47,421 bases of DNA from Neelides folsomi (lineage: Eukaryota > Arthropoda > Collembola > Neelipleona > Neelidae). Positions 1 to 10,779 of this stretch are shown piece after piece. Made by a program: the position numbers and the translations under genes. The notes under the pieces are model-generated. The model was not told the DNA's origin. It saw only the letters and a program-made list of their open reading frames with translations, and did no database searches. The stretch lies in assembly GCA_034687125.1 (NCBI GenBank), contig JAQGBZ010000441.1:1-47421 (forward strand). The letters run 5' to 3'. Every line of letters begins with the position of its first letter. The first letter of the stretch is position 1.

Positions 1-2
1 TT

Positions 3-911
3 GGATCGTTGAACGTTTTTAGCGTATGGCTAAAAACAAAAATCACGTGTTACAAGTATAGGACTTTGGGGCGTATTGAGAGAACCTCAAGGGTTTTTCA
101 ATATCCCGATTTTACCTTCTGTGTGGATTGGCCCGTATATAAAAATATGAATATATTTCTCGTATAAAATATTATTACAATTATTGTTTATATCAATACT
201 TTACTATTTAATTTATAATCAATTTAATTACTTTATTTAAAAATAATTTATTTAATTTTGATTTGGCAGAATAAAGTATTGAACGAGGCATTGTTGCACG
301 AAGACATTTTGATTGAAAATCTCCACGAGGATTATCTCAATCTCACCCTCAAAACTCTCCGAATGCTCAAATGGACCCAAGCCAATTGCCCAAATCCCAA
401 ATTCCTGGTTAAGTTGGACGACGACGTTCATGTGAATCTTCCCAATCTCCTCACCATTCTTCATTCTGTCCCAGAGATCGAGGCCGGCGACTTTGTCGGA
501 GGCCATTTATATGAAAACCCGTGGATCGACGAAGACCATTCCTCCAAATGGTTCACTCCTGCACATCTCCGACCCGAACTGAAGCTTCCTAAATTCGTTG
601 GTGGGTTTTTATACGTTTTGGGTCGAGATGCAGCAAAGAAGATTTATGCCAAAAGTCTTGAAGTTTCGCTTTTCCATCTCGAAGACGTTTTCCTTACTGG
701 GATGGTGGCGAGCGAAAGTCTTTCACTCCGACTGACCAACATCCCCCGGATTCATTTGTTCTGGCCAAGGTTGTGGAACTTTCTTACGTCCTCGTGTCAA
801 TTCCTCAAACTCACAGCGGTTCATCCGGCCGTCATTGAAGATCGTTCTTGCTGGGCATCTTTCTCAGCCCCTCACTTTGAGTGCAGTATCAAACCTATAT
901 ATTTTTGCTAA
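3..911 (+). CDS. GT31 beta-1,3-galactosyltransferase-like protein, C-terminal part (5' end outside window)
   Basis: Two exons are visible: a probable one at 3-134 (open from the window edge, ending in CCC before GTATAT) and a clear one at 270-911 (after TTTGGCAG, stop TAA). Both junction phases are 0. The second exon shows GT31 landmarks: a DxD-type metal and UDP-sugar site, DDD, encoded at 417-425 in context VKLDDDVHVN; an upstream EDYLNLTLKT segment; the FVGG block; and a late EDVFLTG motif matching the family's EDVxxG. The family transfers galactose or N-acetylhexosamine in beta-1,3 linkage in the Golgi lumen, anchored by an N-terminal segment that would lie left of the window. Exon 1 identity is weaker, resting on phase and a short TLGRIERTSRV segment resembling the family's TWG region. 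Donor sugar and acceptor cannot be told. Confidence 0.8.
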
Positions 912-1187
912 TCACAAGGACCGACAAATGTTCATGATTTACATTTTCAATCAACTCATCTACCTTAAATGTATTAATAATGAATAGTTCTCAAAAGTAA
1001 TAAATTTGAATCAAATTATTTGATGCAGTAAAGTAAAATAAAATGGTGTATTGCTCTACACTACAAGGCATAATTTGTAACGAATCACATCAAGCTATAT
1101 TCTCATCAGAGGGCCAAAACATTTCATTCATTTTCTTGGTCAGTCGACTTCTCTTCGCCACCCCTCTCCAAAAATTCCTCAAACACC
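912..1187. other. Spacer between GT31 gene and CRAL-TRIO gene
   Basis: AT-rich spacer of 276 bp between two genes on the same strand. It must hold the 3' end of the glycosyltransferase mRNA and the promoter and 5' UTR of the next gene. A more pyrimidine-rich stretch around 1140-1187 leads into the start codon. No other element seen. Confidence 0.6.
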
Positions 1188-3301
1188 ATGGCCCTCGACA
1201 CCATTAAGCTTATGGTGAGATTCTCTTGCGACTAAAAATAATTAATATTTATTAATATCGATATAATTGACTCAATTATAATATTCATATTACTTTTTAT
1301 AAGTACAGCCTGGTGCAGACTTAACCGTTTTTTTATCGCTCGCAAGTTTTTTAATTTTTAACCAATCTGACTAATAACTAACATATATTCTTTATAGATC
1401 ATATAATAATAATAAGTTCAATCCACAATATGAAGTCCATTGACTTCAATACAACGATAACACCTGGCTTCCACTGCTCGGCACAAACGGAAAAGTGAAA
1501 GTCCCACTTTCTTAGGGAAAACCGTCTGCCGTTTCTTAATTTTCTTAATTTCCTAACCATTTCAGATTTTAGTATGCTAATTAACAGTCTATCGTATTGC
1601 TCCAATTGTCTTCTAAGTATAAAATTTCTATGTTTAAAAATGTTAAAGTTATTAAAGAATTAAAAAAACGGCTAAGTCTGCACCAGGCTGTACGTATTAA
1701 GTGATAAAAAATTTATAAAAAAAATTACTGTAAATTATTAAGATACAATGTTATTATATAATTTAATTGTTTACAAAACTCACGATTAGCATTTGGATAT
1801 GCCTAAGGTCATCTGCCCTGTCTTGGGGCTCTTGGCAATTTTTCATTAACCTTTTCCTCATTGATTTAGTCCAACGAATCTTGGCCTTTTGCGGCTCACT
1901 GAGTTGGCTGGCTGGCATCCTTCTATAATGAATAAAAAGATAAAGATTAAATTGGACATAGACGGACGCCGTGATTGTGCGACCCTAAATGCATGTTTAT
2001 GAAAATGACAAAAAAAGGTTTCTCTTGCACTTATTATTTGGCAAAATCGCTGGAAGACAAAAACACAATTACCGAAAATTACCGTGCGTCCCCGTCCAAA
2101 CTCCTCGTGAGTTATATTTTGGGGGTAAAAAGGAACAAGGGCCGGCGCATGGTTTTTGGTACCGAGGGAGTTTCCCCTCATATGTTTCCCTTCTTCAGCT
2201 TCTTTCCACTCTGACCGAGGAAGAAATGGGCGAGAAGACCGAGGTCGCTGAGGGAGATTTTGAGGAACTTCGGAGTCGGATGAAACTCATTGTTGAAGCT
2301 GACCCGACCCAGTACCAAAATGACTTTGCGCTTCGTCGCTACCTCAGGGCTTTCAAGGACGTCGACACCACGTTCCAGGTAACAAGTTTATCCAAAATTT
2401 AATCATACACTTATTAAACATTAATTATTCAACCACGGGGTTTTTTAATTGGTCCTTTTTGAATTACAATGCTATTAAAACTGTTTATTTAATTACACAT
2501 TGATTAATTGGCGGTTAATTAATTTGGCATTTGTTGGAGTGTTTGAGGCTTTAATTGATTTATTTTGCAGCAAGTGCTGAAGACGAACAAATGGCGTAAA
2601 GAGTACGGGGTCGACGAACTGAATGATTCGGTTCCTTTCATTGCGGCTCAGCTGACGTCAAAGAAGACGATGGTGTTGAAGCATCGGGACATGCAGGGTC
2701 GCCCCGTTGTTTACATTCCGGCCAAGTATCATAACGTCAATGAGCGAGACCTCGAAGAACTCACCAAATTCATCGTTTACTCTCTCGTAAGAAAAATATA
2801 CTAATTATCATTAACTCCATTATTATATGATTAAAGTTGGATATAAAACTATAAATTATTTCCAAATGGCTATATTGTTTCTTTATTAATTATAATTTAA
2901 TTTAGGAGCTTGCATGCAAGAAGTGTTTTGAAGAAGTCGTGGACAACCTCTGCATCATCTTTGACCTCAAAGACTTTGGTCTTTCTTGCATGGATTATCA
3001 AATGATAAAGAATTTGATTTGGCTCCTTTCGCGTCATTATCCAGAGCGACTCGGGGTTTGTCTGGTCTACAACGCACCTTCCATCTTTTCCGGATGTTGG
3101 GCCGTCATCAAGGCTTGGCCAGTTCTCAATTAAACAATATATAATAATAGTAATTTGGAAAATTGTCATTTATTTGTTTCCTAATTGTATTTATTCTTAT
3201 TCTTTAGGCTTGATGAGAACACAGTGAGGAAAGTTGTATTCGTCTCGTCTGAAGCGGAATTGTGCAAGTACATCATTCCAGACATCCTCCCAGACATCTA
3301 A
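1188..3301 (+). CDS. CRAL-TRIO (SEC14-like) lipid-binding protein
   Basis: Exons 1188-1214, 2199-2378, 2571-2786, 2906-3117 and 3208-3301 give about 242 residues. The middle and C-terminal parts fit a CRAL-TRIO domain: an N-terminal three-helix segment (FALRRYLRAFKDVDTTFQ, then WRKEYGVDEL), MQGRPVVYIPAKYHN, IIFDLKDFGLS, YPERLGVCLVYNAPSIF and a final WLDENTVRKVVFVS segment. The family binds small lipids such as phosphoinositides, tocopherol or retinoids in a closed pocket in the cytosol; the ligand here is unknown. The protein lacks a GOLD domain and is near the minimum length for the family. The first nine codons are a separate exon in good start context (CACCATGG), split off by a 984 bp intron that contains a MITE; if that exon is not used, translation could begin at 2226. 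The last intron (3118-3207) starts with GC. Confidence 0.85.
1304..1692. mobile_element. TA-flanked MITE (Tc1/mariner-type) in intron 1 of the CRAL-TRIO gene
   Basis: Terminal inverted repeats of about 28 bp lie at 1306-1333 and 1663-1690, starting CAGCCTGGTGCAGACTTA on both strands and differing at one position. Each end abuts TA (1304-1305 and 1691-1692), the target duplication of Tc1/mariner transposons. The 385 bp interior holds only short open frames and no recognisable transposase, so it is non-autonomous. It explains most of the unusual length of this intron. Confidence 0.8.
3118..3207 (+). other. GC-AG intron (last intron of the CRAL-TRIO gene)
   Basis: The reading frame closes only if exon 4 ends at 3117 (after GCTTG) with donor GCCAGT; no GT donor of the required phase exists before the in-frame stop. 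The acceptor is TTCTTTAG at 3207. The joined product reads KAWLDENT, as expected for this part of CRAL-TRIO proteins. Confidence 0.7.
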
Positions 3302-4634
3302 CCAAATAGGAACACCTTCTTTAACTAATATTTAAAAAAAACTAACTCAAATATATAAAATAATATATAATATATATATAATATAATAATAATGTATAAT
3401 ATATATATAATATAATAATAATGTATAAATAATATATAAATAATATAATATATATATATAATACAAAAATTCCATGTGGCCGAAAAGGTCTCAATTTCTC
3501 AGGTGTGCGCGTAGGGAAGTGAGTACAATCGATTTAGAATCAAAATAGGATCCAGTCAAAACCACCTTCACATTCAATCAAATGAAAAGAATCAATTTTT
3601 ATTATAAATGTTAAACAAAATCAATTTTTCGCTATACCCAACATACAATTGGTGCAACAAATAGTTCATTTAACCATTTAAATCTCATTCAAGTTACCAA
3701 TTAACTTAAGTATTAAGCTTTAATCCCCGTTATTGACTTATTGGATCTTCATTCACTGTAACGATTTGCCTTAACTTTTAAATGACCAGAAATTATAAAA
3801 ATACAACCAGCAAATCGCACATTCTTTTTATTGAGTTTTCCAACCATGTGAAAGTTCAATTTCTTGAATAATCAAAAAAAAGTCCTCAAATGGGATTAAA
3901 ACGGAAACAAGTAATAAAAATACATATAGTATAGGTTAAAGAATATTAATATATAATTATACGATAAGAACTATCGGCACTTTCAAACCCATTTCCTCAA
4001 ATCTCAAATCCGTTACTTAAAACACTTGTAAAAGTATTATTGTTAAAATTAATTTTAATTGCCTATGTAAAACTTTTCTCATTACGACACATTACCTCCA
4101 TTTATCGTTGTATTATTGATAAAGTGTTTGGTTCACAGTAATTAATTAATTGAAGGAGCTTTTTAGGCAACTTACCAAGCAGTATGATTCTCATTTCAGT
4201 CTTTGACAAAGTTTAGGTAGTTTAAATATTTATTTTCTAATATCTAATTATGTTCCTTTAATATATTTTAATTTCTTTCAATGTGATCTTAAAATGTCTT
4301 CAACACCGGTGATTTTGTGATTATTTTGTGGTGCTAACAATTAAATGCACAAATTGTTCTTTAAATCATTCATTTTATCGATTTATTTTCTGTTTGGGAG
4401 GAACTCCTGCAATGCTTATGTAAGTATTGGCGTACCTTCATTATAAAGAAATAAAATTCTTTTATCGTCAAAATCCTTTTATTTGAAAACTCAAAATATA
4501 AAAAATTTAATCGAAAACCTTATATTAATTTCATCAGCTTACAACGTTCAACATTAATCATATAATCATCAACGTGTTCACATAAATGGTTAATTTACAA
4601 TTAAATAAAATTTTAGATTGTTTAAATGACTAAA
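3302..4634. other. Gene-free spacer between convergent genes, with AT tandem repeat
   Basis: Tail-to-tail spacer of 1.3 kb between the CRAL-TRIO gene and DIM1. It is AT-rich throughout. At 3350-3462 it holds a low-complexity (AT)n tract in which a 29 bp unit containing AATGTATA is duplicated (AATGTATA at 3391 and 3420). No coding exon or structured RNA seen. Confidence 0.7.
3350..3462. repeat. AT-rich tandem repeat, 29 bp period
   Basis: (AT)n tract with a clear 29 bp duplication, each copy ending ATAATAATGTATA. Located in the 3' flank of the CRAL-TRIO gene. Confidence 0.75.
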
Positions 4635-5222
4635 TTAGTATCGGTATTTGGTGGAATAATCTTTCGGGGAGACGACGAGACCTCGTCCTTTTCTGGCTCC
4701 TCTGTAAACCGTCTCAAGAATGTCGATCATTTCTTGTTTGTCCTCCAAGGCCCAATTGATCTTGTTGTTGTTCCCCGTCCCCAAATCGATCATGATGTGT
4801 TTATTGCGGAAAAAGAACATGACAGTGCAAGGATCGTAAAGCTCGTACCTGCGATTAAACAATCCATATTAGTTAATTAAAAAATCAATATTATAGTAAT
4901 ATATATAATTTTTAATGTTATTTTTACATTTTGTTAAAATCTGCCACTTCAGAGATATCCACTAAATAAACCACAGCGTAATTCTTGACTTTTTCTGCAA
5001 TCGCGTAGAGAACTTCGTCCATTTTCATGCAAGTTGGATCCCAATCATGGCCGAATCGTATGACCTTTAAAACCAAACTCCTCGATCAGTCACATGCATT
5101 TAATTTATTATTAATTCCCTAATTATTTTATTAATAATTCTCACCACGACTCGATCTTCCTCTGATAAGATGGCTTGGTCCACTTGCCACCCATTGTGGA
5201 GATGCGGGAGCATGTACGACAT
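4635..5222 (-). CDS. TXNL4A: Spliceosomal U5 snRNP 15 kDa protein DIM1 / TXNL4A
   Basis: Three exons on the minus strand, 5145-5222, 4928-5064 and 4635-4848, encode 142 residues, exactly the length of human TXNL4A. The sequence is nearly identical to the family: MSYMLPHLHNGWQVDQAILS at the start, FGHDWDPTCMKMDEVLY, MYELYDPCTVMFFFRNKHI and a C-terminal GLVVSPKDYSTKYRY. DIM1 has a thioredoxin-like fold without the CxxC redox pair and sits in the U5 snRNP and U4/U6.U5 tri-snRNP, where it is needed for pre-mRNA splicing. Intron phases are 0 and 2. It is divergent from eIF4G2 (DAP5), whose probable first exon lies under 250 bp away. Confidence 0.97.
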
Positions 5223-5413
5223 CTTTAACGCGGTTCAAAGAATTTAATATAATAAAATTAATTAAGACCCCCTATATGCGGCAAACAATCGAGTTAACTG
5301 ACTTATTTGGCTATATTTAATATGGGACCCAACACTGTTAATTGAAGTTAAGTATGTATTTAAATGAGTTACTCTTTAGTTTATTTATTGAGATTTGGAG
5401 GTGGGAAAGTTGA
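5223..5413. promoter_or_regulatory. Short head-to-head region between DIM1 and eIF4G2
   Basis: About 190 bp separate the DIM1 start codon (5222, minus) from the GC-rich probable first exon of eIF4G2 on the plus strand. Both promoters probably lie in or overlap this interval. No TATA box or named factor site was assigned. Confidence 0.45.
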
Positions 5414-5550
5414 AGTTTGGTGGGTTTGCAAAGGGGGAGTTTGTGGGTGGCGGGGGGTGGAGCGGTCGCGTCCTCTGGCCGTCCGCCATTCCACAGACAC
5501 CTCGCCACCGAGACACACGCAACTCTGCCCAGCCCCACAAATTTCCCGAG
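5414..5550 (+). other. Probable first exon of eIF4G2/DAP5 (no ATG in frame)
   Basis: GC-rich stretch in AT-rich surroundings, ending in CCCGAG before donor GTAATT at 5551. Joined to the next inferred exon (6585), the frame that runs into DAP5 is open back to a TGA at 5411-5413. It contains no ATG but has GTG codons at 5420 and 5447; after the second it reads VAGGGAVASSGRPP, a Gly/Ala/Ser-rich start like that of vertebrate DAP5. Exon choice is inferred from splice sites and phase only. Confidence 0.45.
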
Positions 5551-6584
5551 GTAATTGCAATTAAATATTTAATAATTTCACCCCAACCCTCTCTTTCCGT
5601 TCAAAAAGGCGGAGGACGTAGCCTGGGTCACCAATTCCTCGAGGTTCCGAATATTCCCGATCTTTGTTGTTTCTCGGTCACCATTTAGCATTGGTCATAT
5701 CAGTCAGGCATTTCTATCCCTTGAGTCATCCTTAATTCCAATTAGTTTGGTTTGACCCCGAGGGGGTTGACGTGTCTGGTGGGGTCACCATTTGCCACAG
5801 ACCAAGGGGAGATAGCGGAATCCCGTCCACGTCCAAGTGTTGGTTCATGTGTGGATTTGGGTGGGGGGAGGGGTTGGTGAGGCCAATGGCCTCCACCCCC
5901 CACACATCAATCACTCATGGCCAATGCCATCCAAAATTCAAAATTCATTAAACTAAATTTGAATTATTAGTTGAAATTAAAAAATGGAAACATTGAGGTC
6001 ATGTTGGTTTATATTTATTTTATTAAATTGAGTCTAGACGGATGACTCCCATTATGTCTGGATTATTCAAGAACGGACATTGGGCAGATAAGGATAATTT
6101 TCCCAGCAATCTCAAATCGCACTTCCCCTCTCTCACATTCCTTCTTATATGATATTTAAAACTATTTTTTACAATTTTGATTCATTTTTGGTAAATCTTT
6201 CATTATCATTGGCCATATAAAAAATATAAATATATACAATGTCATTAAGGAATATATATTTAATCTTATTAATTCTTTCTTTCTCATGCGATCTTCATTT
6301 CTTAATTTATTACGGATGCTGAAGAGGAAGTTGAACAAACGGCGTGTGGAAAAGTTGGAAATTTCATCTCCGGCCATTTCACTCACTCACTCAAGAGACG
6401 GATGGGAGATTTATGAGATTGGATCAAATTTCTCTTGAGATGAGATCTGAATCCAAACTTCCGCCTCCCCACCCCTCCCCACCCCTCCCACCCGCTCATC
6501 CCAATATCATAGAATGATTATAACAATTGACGATTGCATTAAATACAATTTTAAAATTTAATAAATTCTTAATTTTTTTTGTAG
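5551..6584 (+). other. Probable first intron of eIF4G2/DAP5
   Basis: About 1 kb from GTAATT to TTTTTTTGTAG. It has GC-rich patches (5600-5910) and a pyrimidine-rich run with repeated CCCACCCCTCC near 6467-6500, which could be part of an alternative promoter. No coding match seen. Confidence 0.4.
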
Positions 6585-9500
6585 TGAGAGCGCAGCCTTT
6601 TCAGAGTTCGGGCGGTTGGCTTTCAAAATTAGTCAGTTTGCGGGAGGAGTTTTGTCCGACCACCCTCCTCTTTTCACTAGTTGGTCTCCGAAAAACACAA
6701 CGGAAGGGCTACTAGTCCAAGGGGGTGCACCTCGTCACTTAGGAGGCAGGTAAGATCGAAACAATAATTAATCACAAGTTTTTAAGACCATAATTATCAT
6801 TATTAGCATATCTTTTGTTATATCTTCAGTTATTATAATTATTTAATAAGTTTCAATGTGGTTTTGAATGAGATGTGCAGAGATATTTATTGTTTTTTTA
6901 GGGACGACATACGTTCCCAATCCACGACAATTGAGAGATGGATTCCGCCTTCTGCTATTAAACGAGATGCACTTCCAGAAAATAATGACGACGTCAAATT
7001 CAGAAAAGTGAGTAGATGAATAAAAATGATAATTAAAAAGTTAATAATTTTGTAACATGATAATTTCAATTTAAAATTTAAAAATAATTTCCAATTGAGT
7101 GAATATATTTTATAATGAGTTTTTGATTATTTCTTACCAGGTCCGTGGTATCCTTAACAAACTTACCCCTCAGACATTCGATCGGTTGAGTGATGAATTG
7201 ATTCGAATCGGACTCGACTCTCAAGTTCTCCTCAAGGGCGTCATCCTCTTGGTCAGTTTTAATCAATGTTTAGGAAAATGATTAAATATACCTATATTTA
7301 ATCATTTTCACCATTTTGAGACTTATAATTGCTTTGGGCGTAGATCTTCGAGAAAGCTCTTCAAGAACCGAAGTACGTGTGTATGTACGGCCAGCTATGT
7401 AAGAAGCTGTCAAAGAAAGTTCCGAACTTCGACCCTCCGAACCCCGAGTACACCACCACTTTCCGTCGGCTCCTCCTCTGCAAGTGCCAGGATGAATATG
7501 AGAACAGGGCCAGGGCTTCGGCCTCCTTCGACCACCGCCCCGACAGACTCACCCCCGAGGAAGAAGAGGAAAAGCAGTTGGCAAAGAGGAAAATGCTCGG
7601 AAATATCAAAGTGAGAATCAATTGAATCGTTTTATATTATTAAATTTAAAAAAATAGTAAGATTATTTTGCAAATGAGGAATATTTTTATGTATATGTTA
7701 ATAATAATTATTTAAATTTTAGTTCATTGGTGAGTTGGGTAAATTGGAGATGCTCACCCACTCCATCCTCCACAAGTGTTGCGAGGAGTTGGTCAAGAAG
7801 ACGAAGGCGGAGGACCTCGAGTGTCTCTGTCAAATCATGAGCACATGTGGACATCTCCTGGATAACGACAAGGGCAAGTACTTGATGAACCAGTACTTTT
7901 GTCGGATGCGGGAGTTGTCCACTAACGACAAGTTCCCCTCACGCATCCGTTTCATGCTTCAAGACGTATTGGAGCTAAGGGAGAATCATTGGCTCCCGCG
8001 TCAAACCACTTCACTCAAAGAGTCGCCCAAACCAATCAACGATATCAGACGGGAGGCTCACGACGAACTCGGCATCTCCGACCCCCAAAGGAACGATGAC
8101 TTCAGATACATTCAATTCGGAGGTTAAAATAAATATATAATTGACTTACCATTAACTTACTTGACCTTTTTATACATACGTTATCGTAAAAAGTAAAATA
8201 ACTTTGGTTTATTTCTTAAATTCTGCTTAAGTTTAATTAATTTTTTAATTAATTTAGATCCAAGAAGGAATCGGTTCTTTAGCAAGAAGACTCGTACGGG
8301 GATGGAAGACGTTTTCGCCCCTGCACCCCTTATGGTCACGAGTCTCGGAACTGGTCCTGGAGTGATCAGCCTTGGCGACAAACCCCTCGGGTATTTCTCA
8401 TTTCCTATTCATCATTGGATAATTAAACCAATTAATCATTATTTTAGTAAAGTGTTTAAAGAAAAAATAATAAGATTCTATTCTAGGCACGAGAACAATG
8501 GCTATCACGGGAATCCATTGACGGGATATCGGCCATCCGGGGGGATCCGCAATTACAACAACGGCAACTCCATGAACCACACGTTTTTCCCTGGCAACAA
8601 GGGCCATTTCAATGGTCCGGACTCTGGCGGATTCCGCGGGGTTGGTAATGGATATGAGAACAACAAGGCCGCCGTGGCCCCGCGGTTCAAGAAGCAAGGG
8701 AATGGGAACGGCGGGTCGGAGGAACCCTCCCTCCGTCCGCCTCCCCACTCCATGATCAAAATGATCCCAATGAAGCCGCCGTTTATGGAGAAAATCCTCC
8801 CCGGGCTCCCCATTCAAATGCCCAAGGAAACTCCCCTCATTTCTTCGGCAAAGTCCACTATTGAGAAGATGAAGCCGAAGAAGGAAAAGCCAAACGTGAG
8901 TTGAAAAGATATAGTAATTATTTACAAATATTAAATTTCATTTAGGCTCCAATTTAATTTAATATTTTTTTAACTTTTATTGTATAATTTTTAATTTGGT
9001 CCATTTCATACCAAGTGTATAAATATTTTTATATAATTTTGTTATAGGGGCCAAGCAAGGAGGAGATTTTGAAGCGAGTGGAGGAAGTTTTGGTTGACGA
9101 GAACGGGGATTTCCTCACTGTCTTCACCGACCTTAAGGCCCCTGAGAAGGTGCACGGGGAAGTGGTGCGGGTGATTTTGACCAAGTCGTTGGAAGGGACG
9201 GAGGAGGACCGAGAAAAACACATGGATCTCCTTCGTGAATTGGTTGAGCGAGAGTTGTTGGGGCGCGGGGCGGTGCTGGACGGGTTCCGGGCCTTGTTGG
9301 AAGAAATGAGCGACTTGGAGGTCAACTTCCCAAGGGTCAAGTCCCATGTTGCGAGCTGCGGGGCACGGGCCGTGACCAACGCCACGCTCTCCTTGGCCCA
9401 ATTGGCGGAGACGACGGAGGGAGGAGCGCATTTCCCTTTTCTCCTCATCCTCCTTCAACAATTGGGGAAGACCCTGGAGAAGGAAAAACTGGCAAAGATA

Positions 9501-10779
9501 TTCGACGACTCAAAGGTTATTATTATGATTCATTTTTTATTAAACAAATTATTTTAAGTTGATTATTAAACGTTAATTAGATTCAATTAAGCTTGGATTT
9601 AACTTGGTTAATTTTTTTAATTATAGAATTTTGTTATTTTGGTCGGAGATTAAATGTATTTATTTTAGATCAACCTTCTCAACACCCTTCCCAAATCTGA
9701 TCGAACCAAGGACCGACTGAGGGAAATTTTAGAAGAGCGGGAACTCTCGTTTTTATTCCCCTTACTCAAAATCCAAGCGGAGATGTTGAAAGAGTTGGAG
9801 GTAATTTTAAAAAATCAACTCTTGAATTTTTAATTATTCAAATGATGACCAAACTGACCTCGATTCACCTGAGAGTTATCTCTAAGAAGTTCTGACCCCT
9901 TCCATTATAAATCTTATTTAATTTCCTCGTTTTCTTCAATTTTCAATTTCCGTTTTTTTCCTTCCAGGCCAATTGTGACCCGGATAGGTTCTTTGAATGG
10001 ATCAAAGAAAACGTGAAGGAGGAATATCAAGAAACTCCGGGATTCATTTCTGCATTGTTCACCGTAATCTTCAGACACGTGTCGCTGGTGAGGAAAATGA
10101 ATTTAATTTTAATATTAATCAATCAGTTGTTAATTATCCAATTAATTGGAATTTCTTTGGTTTTTAATTAATTTTATTTTGAATTCAGGAGGTTGGGAAA
10201 AACCCTGCTGAGGAAGAAAAAGAAAAGGAGAAAAATCTCCTTCTCAATTTTAAAAAAATCATCAATGAGTTTCTTCTGGATCGAGTCGATTTGCAAATCA
10301 TTGCTATTTACGCTTTACAGGCTGCATGGTTCGCACTTGATGCTCCTAAAGGTATAATAATTTTATACATTATTCTTAATTAATTAATTCATTTTATGAT
10401 TAATTCAAGTTGAGGATTGTTATTTAATCAATTCAAGTTGATAATAATATGTTTTGTTTGTTTAGCTATGCTTCTACGTTGGTTCGTTCACCTTTACGAG
10501 TTAGAGATGATTGAAGAGGAAGCGTTCCTTAAGTGGAAAGAAGACATTCGGGATGAATATCCTGGGAAGGGAAAAGCCCTCTTTCAGGTGAATTAATTAA
10601 ATATATTATTCATTTAACTAAATATTTTATTTAAAACATTAGTGTGAAATGTTTGTTGTGGATAATTATTAATTTTAATTTATTTAAATGATTAGGTGAA
10701 TCAGTGGCTGCTGTGGCTCGAGGAAGCCGACGAGGAAGAGGAGGAGGACGAAGAGGGCGATGAGGAGCCAGACAACTAA
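6585..10779 (+). CDS. EIF4G2: Translation factor eIF4G2 / DAP5 / NAT1 (p97)
   Basis: Coding exons: 6585-6749, 6902-7007, 7141-7251, 7344-7610, 7723-8122, 8258-8390, 8487-8895, 9048-9515, 9669-9800, 9968-10087, 10189-10351, 10466-10587, 10696-10779; all phases agree. Order of domains: a short N-terminus with RWIPPSAIKRD; MIF4G (VRGILNKLTPQTFDRL through LQDVLELRENHW), which binds eIF4A and eIF3; a Gly/Asn/Pro-rich linker; MA3 (SKEEILKRVEEVLVDE onward); and the W2/eIF5C domain ending EEEAFLKWKEDI, PGKGKALFQVNQW and an acidic tail. There is no eIF4E-binding segment, as in DAP5 and unlike eIF4G1. DAP5 drives cap-independent or alternative cap-dependent translation. No in-frame ATG occurs before 7383, inside MIF4G, so a non-AUG start is likely. 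Vertebrate and fly orthologues start at GUG. Confidence 0.95.
8391..8486 (+). other. Stop-free in-frame intron of eIF4G2
   Basis: The intron GTATTT...TTCTAG is 96 bp, a multiple of three, and contains no stop in the DAP5 frame. Retention would insert 32 residues into the disordered linker without truncation. Splicing is the likelier default, since the inserted residues are AT-driven and not linker-like. Confidence 0.45.
9838..9899 (+). ncRNA. Candidate C/D box snoRNA, U61 (SNORD61)-like, in a DAP5 intron
   Basis: Inside the 167 bp intron 9801-9967. Box C ATGATGA is at 9842-9848, box D CTGA at 9892-9895 and a possible D' box CTGA at 9869-9872. The 12 nt directly upstream of box D (9880-9891, CTCTAAGAAGTT) are a perfect complement of the conserved 18S rRNA segment AACUUCUUAGAG. 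By the box D plus five rule the base at 9887 selects the U equivalent to human 18S U1442, which human U61 methylates. Box D lies 72 nt before the 3' splice site, a usual spacing for intronic C/D snoRNAs. A terminal stem is not obvious, which lowers confidence. Confidence 0.72.

Noticed and set aside
1399..1605. 68-codon minus-strand open frame
   Set aside because: It lies wholly inside the MITE and shows no transposase signature.
1989..2225. Upstream extension of the CRAL-TRIO frame (open from 1989)
   Set aside because: An acceptor at 2198 and a phase-matched first exon at 1188-1214 explain the gene better; the extension is intron sequence that happens to be open.
5395..5688. 97-codon plus-strand open frame near the DAP5 first exon
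   Set aside because: It is a different frame over the same GC-rich exon and runs through the GTAATT donor; no family match.
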